Assembly (NCBI GenBank): GCA_023091665.1
Contig: JALJCQ010000012.1
Location: 496,001-560,000 of the forward strand
Direction: 5' to 3'
Length of the DNA stretch: 64,000 nt
From: Pythium myriotylum
Lineage: Eukaryota; Oomycota; Peronosporomycetes; Pythiales; Pythiaceae
Positions 51,770 to 60,801 of this stretch are shown here, piece by piece. Below the pieces are notes generated by a model. The model searched no databases. It saw only the letters and a program-made list of their open reading frames with translations, and was not told the origin of the DNA. Made by a program: the position numbers and the translations under genes. Numbering within the stretch: position 1 is the first letter of the stretch; each line of letters opens with the position of its first letter.

Positions 51770-52444
51770 CTAGATGATGCCCCACCGACGTTTACAAATT
51801 TGGTGGTTTCTACTTTGGAGATTAAGTTGATCTCCTGCTGCTTTTCCATGAGAGAACACTGACCACAATACAAACCCAGAACGGTCCCGCAGAGGCTGCG
51901 AATCAATCATCACGAAACGAACTGTCTCTCTTCTTCCAAATGGAAGACAGATTGTCTGACCATTACCTCTTGTTCCACCAACGCGATCGTGGGTGAGTGC
52001 CAGGCCAGCTAAGAGGTGAGCGACTGTTTCCTGTGGCGAGCTGGAGGCAGAAGTTTTCGTAGAACATGCGGGATTGCCGCTCATCAGCTTCTTCTCACGC
52101 CAGATGATATGGCACCATGTTGGTCTCACTTGTGAGCCCATCCAACGCTCAGTGACTCCAAGTGATAATGGGTGAACCCTCAAATCATGGATAAGAGCAA
52201 GGAGAGGTGATAGTTCGCTGCAGTCATCAATTGCAGCACGCGGTGGATTGGCCGTCGGCCGCCGTGACGCTGGCTGAGAAAAGATCCGTTTCGGGTTGAA
52301 GAGTTCGATCAGCTGGTCTGAGGAGACAGCAGACTTGGACCTATCTTCCCATTGGGTGAGACTCACGTAAAGGCTCGAGCAGTGACCAGCTTTCCAGCTG
52401 CCCCGATAGAAGGGCACGACCAACAGAATGTCTGCTGTCTCCAT
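51770..52444 (-). CDS. Hypothetical protein, possibly multi-exon
   Basis: An uninterrupted 224-codon frame from ATG (METADILLVVPFYRGS). The composition is balanced, with Trp, Cys and charged residues, unlike a random frame, but no domain was recognised. A potential splice donor (GTGAGT) occurs at codon 27, and another coding-like frame overlaps the 3' end, so the true structure may include introns. It is divergent from the LPMO gene, with 168 bp between start codons. Confidence 0.4.
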   Translation of the reverse strand: METADILLVVPFYRGSWKAGHCSSLYVSLTQWEDRSKSAVSSDQLIELFNPKRIFSQPASRRPTANPPRAAIDDCSELSPLLALIHDLRVHPLSLGVTERWMGSQVRPTWCHIIWREKKLMSGNPACSTKTSASSSPQETVAHLLAGLALTHDRVGGTRGNGQTICLPFGRRETVRFVMIDSQPLRDRSGFVLWSVFSHGKAAGDQLNLQSRNHQICKRRWGII

Positions 52445-52612
52445 GAGGCAGTCACGAGAAGTCGACCGACCAGATTGGCCCTGAAGGAGACGGCACTCTC
52501 ACTGTCCGTCGATCGGTCCTTCTTGTCCGCCTCTTTCCACGGTCTCACTTCGTAGTTGTGGTCACTTTGCAATTTCCCCCCACCGAAGCACCAGTCACCC
52601 AAACCTCCCAGT

Positions 52613-53359
52613 ATGGTCGCCACGTCCTCGCCTCTTCTGCTCGCGCTCGCCACGCTGCTCGTCGTGCCTCAGCATGTCGACGCCCACGGTGTGATCGCCA
52701 AGCCAGCACCAAAGTTCAAGGGTACCGAGTACGCCGGTGGCTTCTCGGCTGACATCCCCATGTCGGCCATGCCGGCAGTGCCGCCGGATGTGTACGCGCA
52801 GAACTCGTGGGCCGACATCTTCGGTCGCGCGTTCAAGCAGTCCAAGTACAAGTCGTTGCGTGAGTTCATGATGAAGAACCAGGTGACGGCCAACCGCGTC
52901 AAGAACAGCAACCCGATGACGCCTGAGTGCGGCTTCACGGACCCGGACAACCAGTCGCCGCAGCCGCTGCCCGACAAGATCGAGTGGTACGGCGGCGGCA
53001 TGAACCACCCGGGACCGTGCGAAGCCTGGTGCGACAACGAGATAGTCATGCCGTACACGGTCAACTGCCAGCAGTCGTACCCGGATGGTAAGTTCCCGTA
53101 CGACAAGTCCAAGTGCGTCGGCAAGAACCGCTTCTCGTTCTACTGGATGGCCACGCTCAACCAGTGGCAGGTGTACATCGACTGCGTCAAGATCGGCAAC
53201 GGCCCTGTGCCAGCTTTTGATGGCAGTATCGGCTCGAGCAGTGCAAGCAACAGCTCGACCGTGGCTGGCGAGGCCTCCTCGGACATCTCCACCAACTCAG
53301 GGAGCTCCGGAAAGTCCGGCAACTCGGACAAGGCCAAGTGCAAGCGTCGTCGTAATTAG
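52613..53359 (+). CDS. AA17-type lytic polysaccharide monooxygenase
   Basis: A single exon of 248 residues. The signal peptide (1-24) ends ...VDA, so the mature protein begins with His25 (HGVIAKPAP), the N-terminal His of the copper histidine brace. The second brace His is probably H132 in GGGMNHPGPCEAWC, and an axial Tyr is likely in FSFYW (Y177). Paired cysteines (CGF, CEAWC, NCQQ, KCVG, DCVK) fit a disulfide-stabilised secreted fold. A Ser/Gly-rich tail from about residue 200 resembles a linker. Oomycete AA17 enzymes oxidatively cleave homogalacturonan in plant pectin. The family assignment rests on remembered features. It sits between sulfatases 3 and 4. Confidence 0.8.
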   Translation: MVATSSPLLLALATLLVVPQHVDAHGVIAKPAPKFKGTEYAGGFSADIPMSAMPAVPPDVYAQNSWADIFGRAFKQSKYKSLREFMMKNQVTANRVKNSNPMTPECGFTDPDNQSPQPLPDKIEWYGGGMNHPGPCEAWCDNEIVMPYTVNCQQSYPDGKFPYDKSKCVGKNRFSFYWMATLNQWQVYIDCVKIGNGPVPAFDGSIGSSSASNSSTVAGEASSDISTNSGSSGKSGNSDKAKCKRRRN

Positions 53360-53591
53360 AGACTCGATGCCGCGTTTTTCGTAGCTCGACAGGCGTTGAA
53401 AGTTCGTGCATCAGTGTCCTCAATGTATACCATCTATCACTTTGTCATCTGTAAGCTTGCCCTTCATCCTAGCGACATTTCAGCTTCAAAACACTGTCAA
53501 AGCGATTGCATTTTCATTGAACTTCTCTCATGGCTATCAAGGCGGACAATGGAGGAAAACAATCCTCGAAACCAAGCATCAAAACATCAAA

Positions 53592-55097
53592 TCACCAAAA
53601 GCCATCAAAGCGACGAGTGACGGGTGTCTCCACAAGCTCATCGTCATACTCCACCGCACCGCCCTTACCCAACAACCACTGCACAATCTCCTCATACTGC
53701 CCCAACAAACTCGGATCCTGCTCGTCCAAAAGATTTGTGCGCTCGAATGGATCCTTCTCCACATCAAACAAAATAGCCTCGTCGTTGAAGCCCGTGATAT
53801 ACTTGTAGCGACCGTCGAACCACAAGTGCCACGAGTCCAACGCCGATCGCACCACACGACGAGGCTGGGACTGGCCCGCAAGCAGAGGCTTCAGCGACAC
53901 GGCTTCTGACATCTGCGCGGGGATCGAGCCAACTTCGCCGATATCCAAGAACGTCACTGCCAGGTCGATGAGAGACACACCAGCGTGAGAGGTCTTGCCA
54001 CGTAGAGACTCGCCCACGACCGCATCGCCAGCAACAACCAGCGGTACCTGCACCGAGGCTTTATAGGGCACACTCTTCTTCCAGTACCCACGGTCCCCGA
54101 GCATCTCGCCATGGTCACTTGCGAGCACAACGATCGTATTGTCGAGATCCTTGACGGTGTTAAGAATGTGACCAATTTGACGGTCAATGTTCTCTATCAT
54201 CGCTGCATAATTGGCTCGCGTTCGTGTATGCTGCTCCGGAGCGAGAGTTCCGACGTAGTCAATAGGCTGAGGAAAGCTACGTCCCTGGACGGACTTCCAC
54301 ATGGAGTCGGTGACACTCATGGGGTAGTGGGGTCCGTTCCAGTTGACGATGAGGAACCATTCGTTGACACTGGGATCGTGTTGTGCCTCATTAAGCAGCT
54401 TCACGGCCTCGTGCGCGACCCAATTGTCATTGTAATATTTGTCAGCGAGGGTGTTGGGATCTGTCTGACGATAGTCGTAGTCACCATCAAAAGCCTGTGA
54501 GAGGTTCACACGCCTTCGTACATCCGCTAGAAAATCGTTTGTCTTGTTGTGCTTGAGCAGGAAATCAGTGTATGGCTCGACGTACGATCCACTCGCATCT
54601 GGCTTCTTCAGGAACGCGGATTCGTAGACTCCGACAGTGTTGACCATTCTCGAAAACCCAAACTCGTTCGCGTGGAGATCCCCCGCGTGACCCCAACCAA
54701 AACTCTCGAGTGTGTCTTTCTTGTTGAGGTCGACCTTACCAACAGCCATTGTGTGATACCCCGATTGCTGTAGAAGCTTGTAGAACGTCGTCATCCTCCG
54801 GGTCGGAAAGTTAAAATGGTTGGACAACACGCCGACTTCCTCGTAGTGGCTCGCTGCTGCAAAACACGAACGCGATGGACCACAGAGAGGCGATGCCGTG
54901 ATCGCACGGTCAAACTTGACGCCCCGCTCACGCAGTTTGTCGATGTTGGGCGAGTGCAGGAAATCCGAGTCAGTTCCATTGTTGATCCAGTCGTAACGGA
55001 ATTCGTCGGGGAAGAAGACGAGGATGTTGGGGCGCGCGAGTGAGCGCGAGAAGAACGCGCTGGCGAGCGTTGCGAGTGCACACAAGCGGAGCCGCAT
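53592..55097 (-). CDS. Secreted sulfatase, paralogue 4
   Basis: 501 residues from ATG at 55097 (MRLRLCALATLASAFFSRSL, a signal peptide before ARPNILVFF). The frame continues upstream without ATG. The catalytic motif is CGPSRSCFAA, and NWNGPHYPM and ASDHGEMLGD are present. From about codon 225 onward it is nearly identical to sulfatase 2 at the nucleotide level, while the N-terminal half carries private changes (NHFNFPTRRMTTFYKLLQQSG). This is the pattern of partial gene conversion between copies about 5 kb apart in opposite orientation. It is convergent with the LPMO gene, 232 bp apart. Confidence 0.93.
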   Translation of the reverse strand: MRLRLCALATLASAFFSRSLARPNILVFFPDEFRYDWINNGTDSDFLHSPNIDKLRERGVKFDRAITASPLCGPSRSCFAAASHYEEVGVLSNHFNFPTRRMTTFYKLLQQSGYHTMAVGKVDLNKKDTLESFGWGHAGDLHANEFGFSRMVNTVGVYESAFLKKPDASGSYVEPYTDFLLKHNKTNDFLADVRRRVNLSQAFDGDYDYRQTDPNTLADKYYNDNWVAHEAVKLLNEAQHDPSVNEWFLIVNWNGPHYPMSVTDSMWKSVQGRSFPQPIDYVGTLAPEQHTRTRANYAAMIENIDRQIGHILNTVKDLDNTIVVLASDHGEMLGDRGYWKKSVPYKASVQVPLVVAGDAVVGESLRGKTSHAGVSLIDLAVTFLDIGEVGSIPAQMSEAVSLKPLLAGQSQPRRVVRSALDSWHLWFDGRYKYITGFNDEAILFDVEKDPFERTNLLDEQDPSLLGQYEEIVQWLLGKGGAVEYDDELVETPVTRRFDGFW

Positions 55098-55779
55098 GCG
55101 GGAAAATGGGGGCGCGAGCGAAGAAGACGCGCCTCTGATGGATTCTTCAAGTGAGACCGTGGGGAAGTGAGCCCCGACGAAGTGGATACAATCCTGAAAA
55201 CTTTGAAAATACATGAGTTGTATGAATAGACGAAACAATTTAAATGTATTCAAGCAATTTCACCAGTTTGTTACCTTCTTGAGACCTCTCCCCAGCGAGC
55301 GACCGGCTCACCTTGCGAGCATTTGCCTCCATTGGAGCCCATGGAGTTCCACTCCCAACCATCAAGAGCAACTTGATGCGACTGACGATCAGGACCAGCA
55401 GTGACGCAGTGGTGTCGCCACATGTCTGGCGACATCAACGTCGACAGGGCGACGAGACGTCCAGGCACGCCAGCAGGTCTGGACTTCGCACATGTGCACC
55501 GGCTGATGTAACGCGCGACTCGTCCATTCGACGCCGTGTTGTCGAGACGAGAGACTTGCGACCTCGTCTATGATGGTTTACGACATGACGATCGACTAAC
55601 ATGAGTTTCAAAGAAGAAGCTTTTCATGCAAGTTCAAGTGAACCACCTCCTGGCACTAAGTCTATGTACTGAATTGCTCGGTAGGCGAGGGGAAATTCAA
55701 AAAAAAAAGTGTAGACGCTGGACAATCACAAAACTTCGTGCTCGATAAATCAACAGGTCGACGTCTCCGTCGGCCATCC
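55098..55779. other. Intergenic, 682 bp, no gene seen
   Basis: Promoter side of sulfatase 4 and 3' flank of the CaaX repeat protein; both genes are on the minus strand. A run of nine A occurs at 55700-55708. Confidence 0.5.
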
Positions 55780-57446
55780 TTACATGATCGTGCACTTGGC
55801 ACCGCACGTGGCTCCAGCCTCGGCCTCGCGGTCCATCGTCGTACGCGCGCCCGAGTTCTTCGGTGCCACGCTTGCGTTCTTGTATCCCTCGACGGCATCC
55901 GACGTCGGCTCGGCCGGCTTGACAACTTCTTCGGTCTCAGCCTTGTTGCCGTTCTCGACGGTCTTGACCTCTTCCTCGACGGCCTTCTCCGGGACGACGG
56001 CCTCCTGCTTGGCCTCCAATGCAACCTCCTCAACCTTCTCGGCAACAGCCTCCGCCTTCTCTTCGACCTTCTCCACCACAGGCTCAGCCTTCTCCTCGAC
56101 CTTCTCCACCACAGGTTCGACCTTCTCTTCGACCTTGGCCACGACAGGCTCGACCTTCTCCTCAACCTTCTCAGCCACGACTTCGGCCTTCTCGACGACA
56201 ACCTCAGCCGCAGCCTCCACCTTCTCCACCACAGGCTCAGCCGCAGCCTCCACCTTCTCGGCAGCGACCTCAGCCTTCTCGGCGACAACCTCAGCAGCAG
56301 CCTCGGCCTTCTCGAGGACAGGCTCGGCGGCAGCCTCCACCTTCTCCGCCACGGCCTCGGCCTTCTCGGCAACGACCTCGGCGGCAGCCTCAGCCTTTTC
56401 AACAACAGGCTCGGCGGCGGCCTCGACCTTCTCAACGACAGGCTCAACCGCAGCCTCGACCTTCTCGACGACAGGCTCGGCCGCGACCTCGACCTTCTCG
56501 GCGACAACCTCGGCGGCAGCCTCGACCTTCTCTTCGACCTTCTCCGCAACAGCCTCGACCTTCTCCTCGACCTTCTCGGTCTCCGTCTTCTCCTCCACGA
56601 CCACCGGAGCAGGCGCGTGGCCCTCGAGAGCCACAGCGACCTCAGGAGCGGCGTTCCACGGCGAAGGAGCGGCTTCCTGCGCGGCCGGAGCCGGTGTCTC
56701 AATCGCCACCTCCTCCGTCTTCACCACGGGCGCCTCGGTAGCGACCTCAGCGACGAAGCCAGTCGCCGGCACGGCCGGAGCAGCCTCCACGACCGGCTCC
56801 GGAGCAGCAGCGACTGGAGCCGGGGCCTCCGGGGCAGGGGCAGCGACGACAGGAGCAGCGGCCTCGACAACCGGCTCCGGAGCAGCGACGACAGGAGCTG
56901 GGGCCTCGACAACCGGCGCCGGAGCAGCAGCAACAGGCGCCGCCGTCTCGACAACCGGCTCCGGAGCAGCAGCGACAGGAGCCGGGGCCTCGACAACCGG
57001 CGCCGGGGCAGCGGCGACAGGCGCCTGCGCCGTAGCGGCCGCGATCGTGGCCTCCTCGAGCACCTGCGTGGTCTCGAGCGCGGTCTCGGTCTCGGGCGCG
57101 AGGTTCCACGGGTTCTTGACGTGGTCCTGGCCGAGCTCGACCTGGTTGCTGCTCTCGGGCTCGTCAGCCGCCGCGGGGCTGTCCGAGAGCGCGCGGTCCG
57201 AGCGCACCTTCTTGAGCAGCTTGGTCACTAGAGCACCCGCCCCCCAAAAACCGCACGTGAGCTCCTCAGCAGCTACAGAGAGAGAGACCACAAGCACCAC
57301 GCACCGCGCTTCTCGCCGAGCGTCCACTCCGGGTTGCGCTCCTTGAGCAGACTCGAGACGCGCTTGACGCCAAAGTCCGGGTTCTTGTCCACGACCTCGG
57401 CGATCGCCGCCAGCACTTCTTCTTCCTCGGGCTGCGTCTTGCTCAT
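55780..57446 (-). CDS. Ala/Glu/Val 11-residue-repeat protein with C-terminal CaaX box
   Basis: Exons 57446-57305 and 57227-55780 (77-bp intron) give 529 residues. Residues 1-55 form a small helical module (VDKNPDFGVKRVSSLL...EWTLGE KRVTKLLKKV) seen at the start of several eukaryotic proteins. Residues 110-210 are Ala/Pro repeats (APAPVVEAPAPV). Residues 255-460 are tandem imperfect 11-mers of the form EKVEAAAEPVV, like the amphipathic 11-mers of LEA, perilipin and synuclein proteins that bind membranes or lipid droplets. The chain ends CGAKCTIM: a CaaX farnesylation motif with a second Cys suited to palmitoylation. I infer a lipid-anchored, membrane-surface repeat protein. The extreme repetition makes indels likely between strains. 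Confidence 0.8.
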
Positions 57447-58770
57447 AGTGCTGGAGTGGATGGGTTTTCTTTCTTTCGAGAGAGAGAACGGTTCTGTGGA
57501 GAGAGAACGGTTCTCGGCAGGTTGAGTTGTGGGTCCCGGGATCTGCGAGAGAGCCTCGCGGTCCGAACACATGGCCGCGGCCCCGGCATGACTTTCCCGA
57601 AAGTTACGTCATAAATTACCGGGAACCGCGGGAGATGGGCGCCCCAGGAGTGCTGACCATCACTCTGCTGGTGGTTTGAACCTGGGCGATGGATGGGGAG
57701 GGGAAGGGGGGGGGGGGAGCAAGGAGAGAAGGAATATAACGACGGGGACGCGAGGGGCCGCAGAGGCGCTCGCTACGGCCGTCGAGGCCGCGCAGAGACG
57801 CCGCCGCGAGCGGTGGACAAAAGGCGCCGAGAGCCGTTTGAGGCAGGCGCCGCGAAGCGACAGCCGCGGCGCAGCTGGTGAAGCCACTTTGAAAATTGAA
57901 ATCGTCGCGCCGCGCGGTTCGAAATTTACCAGATTGCGTCGGAAGTTTTCGTTGACCATCACTCTGCCCATCAATCGGCCCGCGACCAATGTGGCAGTCA
58001 GTTGGCGGGGACCAATCAAATGAACGAACTCGGTTAGGGCGATGGGGTGGTCGACGACGTTCGTAACTTGGCCTGAGGTGCGCCGAGTGGCGTGACGCCA
58101 AGACGCACTTCAATGGGACGCCACGAGGGAAACCGAGCGCGGAAATGGCGCGCGCGCGCGGCGCCGTCGCGGTGTTCGGCGGCCGACGCAGGTTTTTCGG
58201 GAAGCGCCGGCGACGCGCCGTCTGTCGGTGTGCTCGCGACTCGCTGAATCGGTCTGTCGACGAAGATATGGCTCGCGGTGTCCAGGCTCTGCAATGGCAG
58301 GTTGCTGACCAAGGCCAGAGAGAAGGTTTGTTGCGATGCAGCGCCGGCGAGAATGAGTACGCGCAACGCAGCAACGACGCGACGCCTGGTGGATTCGGAG
58401 GCGGCGCTCGCTCAACGGGATAGGTCCGAGATGTGCAAGATAAGATGCTCTCACTGCCGCTTTTGGAACTCGAGTTCGTGGGATATCCAAGTTTGAGAGG
58501 CCAAGTGTTCTCGCTCTTTGGTCTGATGCCGCGACAAGAGCTTTCAACCGCTGAGTGTGTCAGAGCCACCAGTCAGCTTTGTAGATTGTGCGTCGGCGGT
58601 GTCGCGTTTCCTCGTCTTGACTGTCTGCGCCTTGTCCGATTCCAACGTCCTATTCTTGGTCTGCGTGCAAGGTTCAAGTCCGATTGCGTGTTCTGATCCA
58701 GAGACTTTTGTATCGATCAGTGTGGGTATGCGATCCCGGAAACGAGTCATTTGACCAGCAGTCTTCAAGT
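57447..58770. other. 1.3-kb intergenic region, no supported gene
   Basis: GC-rich divergent upstream region of the CaaX protein (minus) and the membrane protein at 58771 (plus). Open frames here, such as 58569-57616 on the minus strand, are Arg/Ser/Pro-rich and typical of non-coding GC-rich DNA. A (G)9 run lies at about 57708-57716. Confidence 0.5.
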
Positions 58771-60801
58771 ATGACGATCTCGACAGCGACTAGGTCGGGT
58801 GTGCCGGTCAAGGGCATCTCGGCGAAAGAAAACTTTCACCATTCCATCCACCTTTTGCGGCGAGTTCTCGTTCTCGGAGCCGCGATCTGCTACATCTCCA
58901 CATCTATCCAGGCTGCCGCTCGCTCGGTGATGGTGCTGCGAGGCGCTGTCGACCGCTCCATGACGTTTGTGCCGTACGTGTCGTCGCTGATCCCTGGATA
59001 CGTTGGCAAGTCAACGCTCCGTCAAAGCCGTCTTATAGTGGAAGTTCTCGGCAATGTGACGACTCCCCGGAATGAATCACTCTTCTTGGCATCCGAGTCA
59101 ATCGCAAGCTTTGATGGGTGTGGAAATAACAGTGCTCAGCCCAACAGTTGGACGTACAACAACGGGTACATGCGCCAGAATCTCGCCGATCTGATTGAAG
59201 ATACGTCGTATAACTTGACATTTCTATCAGAGATTGAGTTGATTCTACCCGTGGTCGACTGTACGTCAGGCGCGATTACTTTTGCCGATGATTCTGCAAC
59301 ACGAGTGTTCTACTTAATGCGAAGCAAACGCGACCCCACAAATGTGGGGATTCTCACTTGGTCTTTGTCGACGCAAGACTACAGACTTCCGGAAGAGCAT
59401 CAAGTAGGAGCAACAGCCTCAATCACATTGACGTATATCAATGACTTGCAGAGCGCTCAAGTAACCTACTATCACGTTATGCGGCTCGGCTTCCCTTTCA
59501 AGCAGGGCAAGTACCAACCATACCACTTTATTCGACTCAATTCACAGGGTTTCTGGGAACTGGAGAGTGTTCCTCGCGTCGCTCAAAACGAAGCCACTAT
59601 GACTGTCTTGACAGCTTGCCGCACTGGCTTCTACGTAAACGCGGAAAGCGAACAGTCGAATGTGAAGAATCTAAATTGGATACGAGCTCAAGACCCAATC
59701 GAGGCGATGAGTGTTTGGGCGTGGTCGGGGTACACAACGGTGCGCGATTCGTGGGGTTGGGTCCATGGTATTCATGTCTTCTTCGCCATCTCAACCTCGT
59801 TCAACTTAGTGGTGCTGGTGATTGTTGTATACCAGAACGCTCGCCAAAAGAAGATCTGGGTCGGGGATGCCTTTGTATCTGTTTCCTCAGCACTTATGAT
59901 TCGCGCTGGGTTAGTTCTACTCAGCTGGTATGTGAATGACTTTTGGACTCTCATGGAGTTCTGCTTGCAAGAGAGCAACGAGCTAACTGATCTGCAGCAC
60001 ATCTTCGCGTATCCAACGGTTATCCACGCTGATCTTCTAGCACTGTACTTGGGCCTGGCAGGAGTACTGGGTCATTTACTCCATGAACGCATCGACCCGG
60101 CGTTGGCACTGTTTTTGTTTGAGGTCGGTTTCGCTAATCGTGTTCCAGTTGCCAAACTGTTCCCAAGTACCAAAAAAGTAGCTGTTGCATACGCGAAATA
60201 CGACTACCTCCAGGGCTTATCCGCTATGGAGACAAAGTACAAGGTTCTGTCTCCAATGCGGCTGTGGACAGCGCATAATCTTGTGAAGAAAGATGGTGCA
60301 TTCATCTTCGCGACCCTTTTTGCATCGTTCGCATCATTCATCCTCCTCATCGCACATGTACCTCTGAGAAAGTTATACCGTCGCTATTATCCGGATCGGC
60401 CTACTGTTCTCTCCCGGTTGACAGGCGCTTCTACTGGAGCAGAAGCGTTGCTGTCTTGGAAAAGCTCGCTAACTATCTTCGAAGTTGCAACCGGGGCGCC
60501 GCTGCAGAACCGTGTGGGACTTGTATCTGACTATGAAAACTGCATCTTCATCAAAGGCATGAAGTTTGCAAGTGCGGATGGTGTTTACTGCAACGGCTAT
60601 GTTATCGTGAGAGGAAAGTGGCTAGTCTCCACTGACGATATGCCGTTGATCATCGCAATGATTCTTACTCGAGTACGATTCCAGAACATCTACGTCTATG
60701 AAGTCAACGGATTCACAGTCCAGCAGACAGCTCGTCTCGTGTACCCGGAGACCATGACTCTACGCGATCTATTCCATCTGAACGTCAGCATTTTGTCGTA
60801 G
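58771..60801 (+). CDS. Large oomycete-type membrane protein, copy 1
   Basis: A single exon of 676 residues from the ATG giving MTISTATRSGVPVK; the open frame starts earlier but has no ATG. One membrane segment lies near residue 35, followed by a roughly 310-residue probably extracellular region with N-x-S/T sites (GNVTTP, NNSAQ, YNLTF). About four or five segments follow between 360 and 560 (HVFFAISTSFNLVVLVIVV, HADLLALYLGLAGVLGHLL, FIFATLFASFASFILLIA). A basic cytosolic C-terminus of about 130 residues starts LRKLYRRYY. Motifs shared with copy 2 are WGWVHxxHxxFA, IxVGDAFVSVS, FWTLMEFCxQ and ERIDPALAxFLFExGF. It resembles unassigned oomycete multicopy membrane proteins; function is unknown. 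Confidence 0.8.
   Translation: MTISTATRSGVPVKGISAKENFHHSIHLLRRVLVLGAAICYISTSIQAAARSVMVLRGAVDRSMTFVPYVSSLIPGYVGKSTLRQSRLIVEVLGNVTTPRNESLFLASESIASFDGCGNNSAQPNSWTYNNGYMRQNLADLIEDTSYNLTFLSEIELILPVVDCTSGAITFADDSATRVFYLMRSKRDPTNVGILTWSLSTQDYRLPEEHQVGATASITLTYINDLQSAQVTYYHVMRLGFPFKQGKYQPYHFIRLNSQGFWELESVPRVAQNEATMTVLTACRTGFYVNAESEQSNVKNLNWIRAQDPIEAMSVWAWSGYTTVRDSWGWVHGIHVFFAISTSFNLVVLVIVVYQNARQKKIWVGDAFVSVSSALMIRAGLVLLSWYVNDFWTLMEFCLQESNELTDLQHIFAYPTVIHADLLALYLGLAGVLGHLLHERIDPALALFLFEVGFANRVPVAKLFPSTKKVAVAYAKYDYLQGLSAMETKYKVLSPMRLWTAHNLVKKDGAFIFATLFASFASFILLIAHVPLRKLYRRYYPDRPTVLSRLTGASTGAEALLSWKSSLTIFEVATGAPLQNRVGLVSDYENCIFIKGMKFASADGVYCNGYVIVRGKWLVSTDDMPLIIAMILTRVRFQNIYVYEVNGFTVQQTARLVYPETMTLRDLFHLNVSILS

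Noticed and set aside
55784..57346. 520-codon Ser/Thr/Ala repeat frame on the plus strand
   Set aside because: Antisense of the 11-mer repeat protein; repeats on one strand create repeats on the other.
58145..58423. 93-codon Arg-rich plus-strand frame
   Set aside because: Composition is typical of non-coding GC-rich DNA; no similarity or context support.
57616..58569. 317-codon minus-strand frame
   Set aside because: Arg/Ser/Pro-rich, no homology recognised, in a GC-rich promoter region; more likely a chance open frame.
58671..58681. GGTTCAAGTCC, a tRNA T-loop (B-box) match
   Set aside because: The flanking bases do not form the T stem and no A-box or acceptor stem could be found at the right distance.
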